NCBI RefSeq assembly: GCF_016019955.1
Contig: NZ_JAECRZ010000011.1
Span: 1-64,000 of the forward strand
Source of the DNA: Thiosulfatihalobacter marinus
GTDB lineage: Bacteria > Pseudomonadota > Alphaproteobacteria > Rhodobacterales > Rhodobacteraceae
DNA length: 64,000 nt
Direction: 5' to 3'
How positions within the stretch are numbered: the stretch's first letter is position 1; each line of letters opens with the position of its first letter. The notes beneath the pieces were generated by a model that had not been told where the DNA came from, searched no databases, and saw only the letters and a list, made by a program, of their open reading frames with translations. The position numbers were made by a program, and so were the translations under genes. Shown here piece by piece: positions 1-8,367 of the stretch.

Positions 1-1482
1 CGTTTCGCCATCTCGTATCCCTCCAAAAAGTTCGGGATACACCTTAGCTAACTGTCCGGATTTCCGGGACCACTTCACGATCAGTGCTTGCTGACTTCGT
101 GACGAGACGCCTTCCTGAACACGATAGGTGATGGATGCCGCTTGCTGGACAAATTTCTTCACCTTTCCCTCGCGCTCGATAACAAGCTCCCCGTCAACGA
201 CATCCGTTTTCAGCCCGCCGGTGGTGAATGTGCCGGCAAAAATCAATCGTTCGGCATTTTGAGCGATGTCTATGAAGCCCCCGGCCCCGGGGTTCGCCGC
301 GCCGAATTTCGACACGTTTACAACACCCTCGGCATCAAACTCGGCAAAGCTCAAAGCCGTGAATTTGCACAATCCGCCGTCAATCGCGTCGAACTGCGTG
401 ACTCCGTCCAACAGGGCGTCGGGGTTGATATTGGCCGAAAACTGCCAGCCGGGCATTACAATGCCGCCATAGGCACCATGCTCTGTAGTGCCGGGATAGT
501 CGTAAATACCTCCATTGGCAAAGGCACCATTCTCGGCCATCACGAGGGGCACATCCGTCGCGGCGCCGAACCCGAAGATCGACAACTCGTGCTTTCGCAC
601 CTCCGGCGCGATGCGATTGGCGATAATCCGGTCTGCCGAAAATCGCGGGGCGGACAGGGTGGAAATGTCCTTTTGCTGACCGCCGAAATAGGCCGCGTCA
701 TAGGGCACATTCGTGGTCATCATCATGTCGGGATCGACCACAACCTGATCGACAAAGACACCAGGCAGCCTGTTCTGGCTTGCTGGACGGCTACCCACAG
801 GCACCACCCGTCGGACCTGGGCAATCACCGTGCCACCACTGGCCTTGGCCGCAAGCGCCAGCGCGATGTTTGACGTGGTCAGCGGTTCGTCTTCCCAGCT
901 GAGGTTGCCATGTTCGTCTGCAGTCGCGGCCCGCAGGATCGCCACGTCGACGGGCCAGCTGGGGTAGAACAACAACTCTTCCCCGTCCAGTTCAATCACG
1001 CGGATCAGGTCTTCGGTTGCCTTTTCGGTGAATTTGCCCCCACCGTGACGCGGATCAGCATAAGTGCCGAGTCCGACACGGGTCATGTATCCTGGAGAGT
1101 TGCGCGCCACCTCGCGCAGCCAGTGCATCGTCGCACCAATCGGCCAGCTATAGGCCTCGATCTTGTTCTCACGGATCAGCCGCATCAACTCGGGACGTTT
1201 GCCGGTTTGTGGATCGACCGGATTGATGTAGCTGCCCGAAACGATGCGTTTCATCAACCCTTCGCGGGCCACATGATCCATTCCCTTGATGCCCATCGCG
1301 TCGCCGGTTCCGCATGGAAAATAGAAGGTCAGGTCGCGTGGTGCGGCAGTTTCGGCAAACCGGTCGCCAAGCGCTTTTAGAACCATGTCTGGCGTCACCC
1401 ATCCAATCACCCCCGCACTTGCAACAGTGGCGTTTGACGGAATGGACGCGACGGCATTTTTGGCGGTGGTGATCTTGCTCAT
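1..1482 (-). CDS. Acyl-CoA:acetate/3-ketoacid CoA-transferase, partial at window edge
   Basis: Family I CoA-transferase with alpha and beta halves fused in one chain (YdiF/acetate CoA-transferase type). It moves CoA between an acyl-CoA and a carboxylate such as acetate, in the cytoplasm. About 494 residues are visible; the frame is still open at base 1, so only a short C-terminus is missing compared with the usual 520-530 residues. The catalytic Glu lies in the ENG motif at about residue 317, inside MAENGAFANGG. The start ATG overlaps the stop of the enoyl-CoA hydratase gene (ATGA), with GGGGAAAAG just upstream as ribosome site. It is the third gene of a catabolic operon with a hydratase and a flavoprotein, controlled probably by the divergent GntR gene. 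The family is clear; the true acyl substrate is not. Confidence 0.87.
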   Translation of the reverse strand, partial: MSKITTAKNAVASIPSNATVASAGVIGWVTPDMVLKALGDRFAETAAPRDLTFYFPCGTGDAMGIKGMDHVAREGLMKRIVSGSYINPVDPQTGKRPELMRLIRENKIEAYSWPIGATMHWLREVARNSPGYMTRVGLGTYADPRHGGGKFTEKATEDLIRVIELDGEELLFYPSWPVDVAILRAATADEHGNLSWEDEPLTTSNIALALAAKASGGTVIAQVRRVVPVGSRPASQNRLPGVFVDQVVVDPDMMMTTNVPYDAAYFGGQQKDISTLSAPRFSADRIIANRIAPEVRKHELSIFGFGAATDVPLVMAENGAFANGGIYDYPGTTEHGAYGGIVMPGWQFSANINPDALLDGVTQFDAIDGGLCKFTALSFAEFDAEGVVNVSKFGAANPGAGGFIDIAQNAERLIFAGTFTTGGLKTDVVDGELVIEREGKVKKFVQQAASITYRVQEGVSSRSQQALIVKWSRKSGQLAKVYPELFGGIRDGET

Positions 1483-2231
1483 GACTTTTCCCCGAATTTT
1501 GCCAGGACAGCCTTGGCGGCGTCACTTTCGCAATCGGTCCCAAAGAGCCTGTTTGCCTCGGCATCCTGCCGCTCGGCGTCTGCGGTGCAGGTGGTCTCGA
1601 AGAAACGTTTGGTCGAGGCCACAGCGTTGCCCGGCAATGCCGCCAGTCGCGCGGCCATTTCACATGCCAGTTCAAGGGCTTCGCCGTCCGGGGCGACCAT
1701 GTCAGCGATGCCAAGACGCAGTGCTTCGGCACCATCGATCTCGGTAACACCCCAGGTGATCAGGCGGGCGTTGGCCGGGCTGGTGCGGGCCAGCAGGGTT
1801 TGCAGCCCCCAGGGCGGGATCCAACCATTGCGCACTTCCGGCAGATTCCACCTTGTGCTGGCAGCGCTGATCACGACATCGCAGGAGGTCGCAAGAATAA
1901 ACCCACCTCCCAAGGCATACCCCTCGACCGCCGCCACTACCGGTGTAGACAACAGGCCGATGCCCCGCGCCACCCGAGCCGTTTCGGCTTCATGATGACA
2001 CATTCCGCGAATGCTCAAGCCACCCAGCTCTTTCAGATCGCTGCCGGCACAAAACGCAGGTGCGGCACCAGTCAGAACGATAGCGCGGCACGAGGGATCG
2101 CGGTCGAGATCCCCCAGCGCGACCTCAAGCGCGGCAATGCTTTCGGTGCCAAGCGCATTGCGACGTGCGGGCTTGTTGTTTGTGACAATGGCAAAGCCAT
2201 CCCGGCGGTCCACCAGAATTTGGTCACTCAT
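1479..2231 (-). CDS. Enoyl-CoA hydratase/isomerase family protein
   Basis: Crotonase-fold protein of 250 residues, the usual family length. It probably hydrates or isomerises an acyl-CoA intermediate in the cytoplasm. The start was set at the ATG giving MSDQILVDRRDG; the open frame runs further upstream but that extension is antisense-like and lies over the next gene. Visible family features are the N-terminal VTNNKPARRNALGTES segment, the CoA/oxyanion-hole region PAFCAGSDLKELGG, and VVAAVEGYALGGGFILA, the conserved glycine-rich second oxyanion segment. It lies between the flavoprotein and CoA-transferase genes, overlapping the latter by 4 bp, so the two are probably translationally coupled. 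The exact reaction cannot be read from sequence. Confidence 0.88.
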   Translation of the reverse strand: MSDQILVDRRDGFAIVTNNKPARRNALGTESIAALEVALGDLDRDPSCRAIVLTGAAPAFCAGSDLKELGGLSIRGMCHHEAETARVARGIGLLSTPVVAAVEGYALGGGFILATSCDVVISAASTRWNLPEVRNGWIPPWGLQTLLARTSPANARLITWGVTEIDGAEALRLGIADMVAPDGEALELACEMAARLAALPGNAVASTKRFFETTCTADAERQDAEANRLFGTDCESDAAKAVLAKFGEKS

Positions 2232-2239
2232 GATCTTTC

Positions 2240-3574
2240 TCAATCCAATTGGGCGTTTTCTTTGTTCAGGATCGCGCGAATGTCGGCACCATTGATGTCG
2301 CGGGGCTGTAGATTGTCCCGGGCCGCGATCACCGATGCGTGGCCAACGGCATGACCGTAGCCAAAGCATTGCGCAGTCACGCGCGCCGACGCGACGGCCT
2401 CGTGTTCGGCCGACAAGCAACGCCCGGCCACCATCAGGTTCTGTCCCGCCTGCGGTACGAAACACCCAAACGGAATCTCGTAGACATCGTTCAGCAACCA
2501 TTCGACCTTGGGTTTCGTTCCGGCATGCAGTTCGATTGGCCAGGGCGAGCGCGCGATACCATCGGCGAATTTTGCACCTCTCACGACATCCGAATTCAGC
2601 AGCTTGTGCACACCCTCGACCTGTCGCGTCTGTCGCACCCCGACCTGCACGGCCATGTCGTTGACAAAGGCGTTTTCGCATCCCGTCAACTTGTCCTTGA
2701 AAAACCGCGCATACTCACGTGCCTGCCGCCGCCCCTGAATTTCTGCCTCCGAAAAATCGCGCCAGAACAGCGGATTCAACTCTCGGCCATCTTCGCCGAT
2801 GATCCGGGTGCAGTTGCACAGCAGTTCATCCGGGCGGGTTGTCGGGAACAGCCAGATCTTGGCCCGTGGTAGAAGATACTCGCCGGACTCGTTGGCCTCG
2901 ATGATCATCTCCGAGACGTCCGGCGGCATGATCGTATCTGTTCCGTAGGCGGCTTTGAACGCAGCCACATCGACGCCCAGCAGCCGGAAGATCATCGTCG
3001 GGTTCTGCACCCGCCCATTGTCGCCCACGAAATTCGGCAACCCGGCCATCGCCACCAGGTCGGCATCCCCCGAGGCGTCGACCGTGATCTTTGCACGAAT
3101 GTCCAGCGGACCCTGCTTGGTCCAGACCTCGACACCTTCAATCGAGTCGCCATCCACTAGGACGCGCGTCGCAACCGCATGGTAGATCGTCGTGACGCCG
3201 GATTCTATCAGCAAATCGTCGGACACCTCGCGCCAGACGATCGGGTCATGCACCCGGGTAAAGGTCTTGCCGTATTGCACGGGCGCGGCAAGTCCGCCCC
3301 GAGCCTCGAGCCGCGAGATGAACTCGCCCGCAAAGCCATGCACGGCCAGTACTGGCGCGGTGGTGCGATTGTCTGTTGCCTCGTATAGACCGCAAATCGT
3401 GCCCGAGTGACCGGCCACCGCGCCGCCACCGGCAAAGCCGTGCCGCTCGACCAGCACAACGTGCAGCCCGTTGCGCGCCGCCACCGTTGCCGCCGTTACA
3501 CCTGCAGCGCCGCCGCCAACCACAAACAGGTCGCAATCCAGCCGCTCTCTAGGTCTCACATCCTGTGCGGTCAT
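2240..3574 (-). CDS. FAD-dependent oxidoreductase (FAD_oxidored family)
   Basis: Flavoprotein of 444 residues. A Rossmann FAD site lies at residues 17-29 (FVVGGGAAGVTAA) followed by VVLVERHGFAGGG, the ribose-binding acid and a glycine-rich turn. The middle and C-terminal parts (ITVDASGDADLVAMAGLPN, LMVAGRCLSAEHEA, TAQCFGYGHAVGHAS) match the FAD_oxidored family, whose members are mostly of unknown substrate and often encoded in catabolic operons. It is the first gene of the operon, 8 bp before the hydratase, and faces the GntR regulator. It may oxidise the starting substrate that is later thioesterified by the CoA-transferase; that is inference from position. No signal peptide is seen. Confidence 0.85.
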   Translation of the reverse strand: MTAQDVRPRERLDCDLFVVGGGAAGVTAATVAARNGLHVVLVERHGFAGGGAVAGHSGTICGLYEATDNRTTAPVLAVHGFAGEFISRLEARGGLAAPVQYGKTFTRVHDPIVWREVSDDLLIESGVTTIYHAVATRVLVDGDSIEGVEVWTKQGPLDIRAKITVDASGDADLVAMAGLPNFVGDNGRVQNPTMIFRLLGVDVAAFKAAYGTDTIMPPDVSEMIIEANESGEYLLPRAKIWLFPTTRPDELLCNCTRIIGEDGRELNPLFWRDFSEAEIQGRRQAREYARFFKDKLTGCENAFVNDMAVQVGVRQTRQVEGVHKLLNSDVVRGAKFADGIARSPWPIELHAGTKPKVEWLLNDVYEIPFGCFVPQAGQNLMVAGRCLSAEHEAVASARVTAQCFGYGHAVGHASVIAARDNLQPRDINGADIRAILNKENAQLD

Positions 3575-3597
3575 AGTCGCCCCTTCTGATCACCATC

Positions 3598-3638
3598 TGA
3601 TATATCATATGTTGATTTGACTAATATCCAATTGATAT
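3598..3638. promoter_or_regulatory. Candidate GntR operator region (two AT-rich palindromes)
   Basis: The 112-bp divergent gap between the flavoprotein and GntR genes holds a perfect 10-bp palindrome TGATATATCA at 3598-3607 and a second inverted repeat ATATC-CAATT-GATAT at 3624-3638, about 26 bp centre to centre. Placement and AT-rich symmetry in a GC-rich genome suit operators for the adjacent FCD-type GntR protein. Binding is inferred, not shown. Confidence 0.55.
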
Positions 3639-3686
3639 GCATCTTGTCAACAATCTCGATAGAAGCATGAAACCGGAGGCCGCCGA

Positions 3687-4373
3687 ATGTCGCCAGACAA
3701 GGGAAGAAAGGACGCGAAAAAGATTTCGACCGACAGATCCCTAACGGATATCGCGTATGACGCCATCCAGAGAATGATTGTGACAGGCGCCCTTGGGCCC
3801 CATCAGCTGATTTCCGAAAGCGAATTGGGGCGTGAACTGGATTGTGGCCGGACACCCATCCGTGAAGCGCTCCAACGTCTTAAATTTGAAGGGTTTGTCG
3901 AGGTTCTTCCGCGTCGCGGCATTCTGGTAACAGCGGCAGATGTCAACGGACAGCTTGAGTTGCTGGAGATGCGCCGCCCTCTGGAACGGCTGGTTGTGAA
4001 ACTGGCAGCGAAACGCGCCAAGCCCGACCAGCGTCAAGCAATGCGACATCTGGCAGACGAACTGGAACAGGCCATCCAGAAGAATGATATCGACCGTTAC
4101 CTTGATATCAACAAGTTGATTCACCAAATCCAGGCCGAGGCAACCGGCAACCGATTCTTGAAGAGCCAGATCACCATTGTGCACAACCAGTCACGACGGT
4201 TCTGGTACTCATCCATCTCCGACACAGAGAGCTTTTCGATCGCCGCAAAGCACCATGCGGAAACACTGCGCGCCATTGCTGACGGCGATGAGGAAGACGC
4301 GATCTTGCACAATCAAGACCTGCTGGATTGCCTCGAAAAAGTGACACGGGACGCAATTACCGGGATGAGTTGA
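3687..4373 (+). CDS. GntR family transcriptional regulator, FadR/FCD subfamily
   Basis: Regulator of 228 residues. The N-terminal winged helix-turn-helix covers about residues 15-85 and shows the typical GntR signature ISESELGRELDCGRTPIREALQRL followed by the wing GFVEVLPRRGILVTAAD. The C-terminal half (about 90-225) is an all-helical FCD effector domain with conserved metal/ligand histidines in INKLIHQI and AAKHHAETLRAI. Start ATG is preceded by GGAGG (CCGGAGGCCGCCG). It is transcribed away from the CoA-transferase operon, so it most likely represses that operon and itself, and is released by an organic acid. Effector unknown. Confidence 0.93.
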   Translation: MSPDKGRKDAKKISTDRSLTDIAYDAIQRMIVTGALGPHQLISESELGRELDCGRTPIREALQRLKFEGFVEVLPRRGILVTAADVNGQLELLEMRRPLERLVVKLAAKRAKPDQRQAMRHLADELEQAIQKNDIDRYLDINKLIHQIQAEATGNRFLKSQITIVHNQSRRFWYSSISDTESFSIAAKHHAETLRAIADGDEEDAILHNQDLLDCLEKVTRDAITGMS

Positions 4374-4414
4374 CCTCGCCAAAGAGGCGTCGCGGAACCG
4401 CCGATCACGCAAAA

Positions 4415-5234
4415 GGGTGCTGTCAGACAGATTCGAACTAGTCTCAGCTTGGACATTGATACTGTCTTTTAATCCGCACGAAGTTGGCGCCACTCAGCAA
4501 GAGCAGCGGCACGGTTCAGCTTGAAATTTGGTCTGGAATGGAGCCTGCGTTCCGAATTGAAGAGGTTGAGAACCGAGGCGTGGACGGAGACGAATTTCTG
4601 CAAACTTCGCAATCTCCGGAAGCGCTGCATCGCCCTCTCCCTTCGTCGGAACGGGAGCTGGGAATTCTCGGCGCGATTGTTCCGCCAACGCCCGGTTTCC
4701 TGCAAATCTGCGTTTCCGATTTCCTTAAGGGCGGCCCCGTAAGAGCGTAGTTTGTCTGTCACAATCGTTTTCGGGCGGCCATACTTACGCATTGATTTCT
4801 TGAGGAATTTCAATGCAGCCTTCTTATCACGGGTCTTCGTGACAAAGCTTTCCAGCACTTCTCCTTCGTGGTCAACGGCCCGCCACAGTTAGTGCCGGTC
4901 GCCGTTGATCTTCACAAACATCTCATCCAGGTGCCACTTCCAATTCGAGTGGTCCCTCATTGATAGAGCCCGCCTCTTGCGAATATCGGACGCGAATTGA
5001 GGTCCAAACCTCTGCCACCAAAAGCGGACGGACTCATAGCTGACGTCGATCCCTCGCTCATGCAACAGGTCTTCGACGTTCTTGAGCGAAAGAGGAAACC
5101 GGACATACATCATCACCGCCAAGCGGATAATCTCGGGTGAGGTTCGAAAGTAGCGGAACGGCGATTTCTTTGTCATGGGGCGACGTTACGAAACCACCTT
5201 AGCCTCCTCAAGCGCCATCCCTCTAACAAGCCCC
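4415..5234. mobile_element. IS6-family insertion sequence remnant
   Basis: About 820 bp around a transposase gene. Candidate imperfect terminal repeats are GGTGCTGTCAGACAGAT (4416-4432) at the left and, on the opposite strand, GGGGCTTGTTAGAGGGAT (5217-5234) at the right; they align over roughly 14 of 17 positions with one gap. Size and transposase match the IS6 family. No clean 8-bp target duplication is visible, so the exact ends are uncertain. The element lies between the GntR gene and tRNA-Ser. Confidence 0.55.
4469..5176 (-). pseudogene. IS6-family transposase interrupted by one in-frame stop
   Basis: The whole 236-codon frame reads as an IS6 (IS26-like) DDE transposase, except for a single TAA at 4889-4891 after residue 95 (KINGDRH-stop-LWRAVDHEGE). 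IS6 relatives have Tyr there, so one base change TAT/TAC to TAA explains it; the frame is kept on both sides. The first part has the N-terminal helix-turn-helix region (SLKNVEDLLHERGIDVSYES) and first catalytic Asp in WHLDEMF. The second part has the Asp of RAVDHEG, the Asp of VTDKLRSY region and the Glu of the final catalytic segment near NRAENSQ. Unless read through, the enzyme is dead, although the element could still be moved in trans. Confidence 0.85.
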
Positions 5235-5387
5235 TCACCGGCAAAAATGGGTCTCTGAGACTTCTGAGATTGTCCCGGGAGTTACCGAGGTACGGTGCGT
5301 CTCAATGAAAAACACACAGCCGTAACCGACGGGAAACACGCCACTATTCAAAGCCAATTCTGCAGGGAAAACCGAGACAGGGATCGG

Positions 5388-5477
<90 letters not shown>

Positions 5478-5671
5478 GGCATCGGTATCACTAATCGGGC
5501 GCTTGTATCGGCGCAAGGCTTTGCGGGGTGATTTTTTGCCGATTCCCAAGGCTGGACTTTCAATGCCTTCGCCATGAAGGTAAACTCTGCGCAGCAATTG
5601 GGGAGACCTGTCGCCATGATCCTTGGCGGGCGGGCTTGCGGCAACGACCGCGGACAGGCAAAGGGCGTAGA

Positions 5672-6553
5672 ATGAGCATTGATTTTCAACCGTTTCGCAA
5701 GCGCGGCCACGGTGTTTTGCCGCTGGCGGCTCTGGTGGCTCTGCTCGCCATTGCGGGCTGCACGGAAGGCGAAGACTTTGCCCTGTTCAAGAAGCCGGTG
5801 GATACGGGAACGGCGTCAAGCGCCGGGCAAACAACAAAGCTGGTCGAGCGCGACGTTGAAGCTCCGGACGTTTTTTCCGCAACCGAAGCGGGCCTTTGGG
5901 ACGGTCGCCCTTCGCTTGGTGGTGTTTGGGCGGCGCATCCTGACGTATCGGATCCCGAGCGGGTCATCATCCGCAATCAGGCCAACGGCAAATTCGTGAT
6001 CGGGGCCCTGTTCCGGCGCGAGCGGGAGATCCCCGGGCCGCGTATTCAGGTATCCTCGGACGCCGCCGAGGCGTTGGGAATGCTGGCCGGACAACCCGTG
6101 GAGCTGAACATCACGGCGCTGCGGCGCGAAGAGGTGCCGCAGGAAGCGCCGCCAAATCCCGAGGAAGCCGGATCCGCGGCAACCGAGGCGGTTGAAGAAT
6201 CGCCATTGGCACCGATCGCCGCGGCCACTGCCGCGATTGCCGCGGCCGAGGCGAAGGAAGCCAAGCCTGCGTCGGCGGCCGCGCAATCCGAGGTGGCGCC
6301 CACGCCACAGTCCAGCTCTCTTGATAAGCCCTATGTTCAGATCGGAATTTTTTCTGTCCAGGCCAATGCCAGCAACGCCGCGGAACAGATGCGGACCGCT
6401 GGATTGACGCCACTGATCAAGAAAACCACTTCTGGATCAAAGACGTTCTGGCGGGTGCTGGTTGGGCCAGCTTCGGGCAGGTCGGAATTGAACACAATGA
6501 TCAAGAAAGTGCATGGCACAGGCTTTACCGATGCCTATGCCGTGACCAACTGA
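5672..6553 (+). CDS. SPOR-domain lipoprotein, RlpA-like
   Basis: Protein of 293 residues. The start was taken at MSIDFQPFRKRG because it gives a lipoprotein signal: basic start, hydrophobic stretch and lipobox IAGC, with lipidated Cys at about residue 30. Then comes a globular part of about residues 70-150 (GVWAAHPDVSDPERVIIRN, IQVSSDAAEALGMLAGQPVELN) that resembles the double-psi barrel of RlpA-type proteins, an Ala/Glu/Pro-rich linker, and a C-terminal SPOR domain (about 218-293, YVQIGIFSVQANASNAAEQM and FWRVLVGPASG). SPOR domains bind denuded glycan strands at division sites. The next gene, 12 bp on, is a peptidoglycan carboxypeptidase, supporting a cell-wall role. Confidence 0.83.
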   Translation: MSIDFQPFRKRGHGVLPLAALVALLAIAGCTEGEDFALFKKPVDTGTASSAGQTTKLVERDVEAPDVFSATEAGLWDGRPSLGGVWAAHPDVSDPERVIIRNQANGKFVIGALFRREREIPGPRIQVSSDAAEALGMLAGQPVELNITALRREEVPQEAPPNPEEAGSAATEAVEESPLAPIAAATAAIAAAEAKEAKPASAAAQSEVAPTPQSSSLDKPYVQIGIFSVQANASNAAEQMRTAGLTPLIKKTTSGSKTFWRVLVGPASGRSELNTMIKKVHGTGFTDAYAVTN

Positions 6554-6565
6554 CGGAGAAAACGC

Positions 6566-7744
6566 ATGTTCCGGTCCGCCGTCCACAGATCACGTCTTGT
6601 GGTACTCGCGCTGTTGTTACTGTTGCCTGTCACCGCCGCTGTCGCGTTCGAAACGCGCGCCGGCGCGGCCTTTGTCATTGATCAGCAGACCGGCACAGTC
6701 CTGATGGCCAAGAATGCCGATGAGCCTCTTCCACCCGCGTCGATGTCCAAGCTCATGACTTTGTACATGGCATTCGAGGCTATCCGCGACGGCCGGCTGT
6801 CTACCGAAGAGCGGCTGCCTGTCTCGCAGAAGGCGATGAGCTATGGCGGCTCTACCATGTTTTTGGACACGACAGACCGTGTGCGAGTGATAGACCTGTT
6901 GCGCGGGATCATCGTGCTTTCGGGGAATGATGCCTGTGCGGTCATTGCCGAAGCGCTAAGCCCGGACGGCACGGAGGCGGGGTTTGCGCGGCTCATGACA
7001 CGGCGCGCCCGGCAACTGGGGATGACGAACTCCACCTTCGTCAATTCCAACGGATGGCCGGCGCCCGGCCAGCGTATGTCAATGCGTGATCTGGCCCTGC
7101 TGGCCAACCGGCTGATCGTCGATTTCCCGGAATTTTATCCAATGTTCGCGGAAACGACCTTTGAGTTTGATGGTCGCGCGCCGCAGAACACCCAGAACCG
7201 CAACCCGCTGTTGAGGCTGAACATCGGCGCTGATGGCCTCAAGACCGGACATACGCAGGAGGCGGGGTATGGGCTGGTCGGTTCTGCCGTGCAGGACGGG
7301 CGCCGTGTGATTTTCGCGATTTCCGGGATGGAAACGGCCAAGGACCGGGCCGAGATCAGCGAGCAGATCGTCAATTGGGCGTTCCGCCAGTTTTCCGAAA
7401 GCACGCTGGCGCGACAGGGCGAACGCGTGGCCGATGCCGAAGTGTGGATGGGCAAGCAGCCGCGCGTGGGTCTGGTGCCTGCCGAGGATGTAACGGTTTT
7501 GCTGCCGGTGCTGGCGCAAAACAAGGTCAAGGCGGAAGTGGTTTACAATGGACCGGTGCAGGCACCCGTTGAAAAGGGGCAGGAACTGGCCCAGTTGATT
7601 CTGATGCCGGAGGAATTGCCCGAAATCCGCATACCGCTTGTTGCTGAGAACGCGGTGCCCGAAGGTGGCTTTGCGGTCAGGATGCGCACGGCGACATCTG
7701 TCTTGATGAAGCAATTCGGCCGAACGCCAGTGGGCGCGTTGTAG
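6566..7744 (+). CDS. dacC: D-alanyl-D-alanine carboxypeptidase (PBP5/6 class)
   Basis: Removes the terminal D-Ala from peptidoglycan pentapeptides in the periplasm. The 392-residue chain has an N-terminal signal peptide (basic start, LVVLALLLLLPVTAAVA). The three penicillin-binding motifs are present: SMSK (Ser59 nucleophile, Lys62), SGN (119-121) and KTG (226-228). A C-terminal PBP5_C-type beta domain and terminal helix (EGGFAVRMRTATSVLMKQFG) would hold it to the inner membrane. ACGGAGAAAACGC gives a good ribosome site. It follows a SPOR lipoprotein and precedes tmk by only 5 bp, an arrangement giving one wall/replication operon. The symbol dacC is by family resemblance; dacA would be equally fair. 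Confidence 0.93.
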   Translation: MFRSAVHRSRLVVLALLLLLPVTAAVAFETRAGAAFVIDQQTGTVLMAKNADEPLPPASMSKLMTLYMAFEAIRDGRLSTEERLPVSQKAMSYGGSTMFLDTTDRVRVIDLLRGIIVLSGNDACAVIAEALSPDGTEAGFARLMTRRARQLGMTNSTFVNSNGWPAPGQRMSMRDLALLANRLIVDFPEFYPMFAETTFEFDGRAPQNTQNRNPLLRLNIGADGLKTGHTQEAGYGLVGSAVQDGRRVIFAISGMETAKDRAEISEQIVNWAFRQFSESTLARQGERVADAEVWMGKQPRVGLVPAEDVTVLLPVLAQNKVKAEVVYNGPVQAPVEKGQELAQLILMPEELPEIRIPLVAENAVPEGGFAVRMRTATSVLMKQFGRTPVGAL

Positions 7745-7749
7745 CCTGT

Positions 7750-8367
7750 ATGTCTGCTTTCATCACCTTCGAGGGAATTGACGGATCTGGAAAATCCACA
7801 CAGGCCGGATTGCTGGCCGACACTTTGCGCGACACGGGGCGGGACGTGGTTCTGACGCGCGAGCCTGGTGGCAGTCCGGGTGCCGAGGAGATACGGTCTC
7901 TGGTGTTGGAGGGCGATCCCGACAGGTGGTCGGCCGAAACGGAAATTCTGCTGTTTACCGCTGCCAGGCGCGATCATCTGGAACGCACTATCCTTCCGGC
8001 CCTTGCGCAGGGCAAGGTGGTGATTTGCGATCGGTTCGCGGATTCCACGCGCATGTATCAGGGGCTGTCGCGCGGCGACCTTCGAGGGATCGTTGATCAG
8101 CTTCATCACCTCATGATCGGGCGCGAACCCGACCTGACCCTGCTGATCGACATGGACCCGGCCATTGGATTATCCCGCGCCAAGGCGCGCCAGACTTCCG
8201 AGGAAAGGTTCGAGGATTTCGGGCAGGCGCTTCAGGACCAGATGCGCCGGGGCTTTCTGGAACTGGCGAACGAGTTCCCGTCGCGTATTCGGGTGGTCGA
8301 CGGCGCGCGGAACACCCAGGATGTGGCACGTGATGTCAGCCGCATTGCATTGGAGTATCTGGCGTGA
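7750..8367 (+). CDS. tmk: Thymidylate kinase
   Basis: Phosphorylates dTMP to dTDP with ATP in the cytoplasm, needed for dTTP supply. At 205 residues it has the normal length. Walker A is GIDGSGKST (residues 9-17); the catalytic/dTMP-binding DRF motif is in VICDRFADST; TREPGGSPGAEEIR is the conserved dTMP-binding P-loop neighbour; the lid region is around SRAKARQTSEERFEDFG. The stop overlaps the GTG start of holB (GTGA), so the two replication genes are coupled, as is common in alphaproteobacteria. Confidence 0.96.
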   Translation: MSAFITFEGIDGSGKSTQAGLLADTLRDTGRDVVLTREPGGSPGAEEIRSLVLEGDPDRWSAETEILLFTAARRDHLERTILPALAQGKVVICDRFADSTRMYQGLSRGDLRGIVDQLHHLMIGREPDLTLLIDMDPAIGLSRAKARQTSEERFEDFGQALQDQMRRGFLELANEFPSRIRVVDGARNTQDVARDVSRIALEYLA

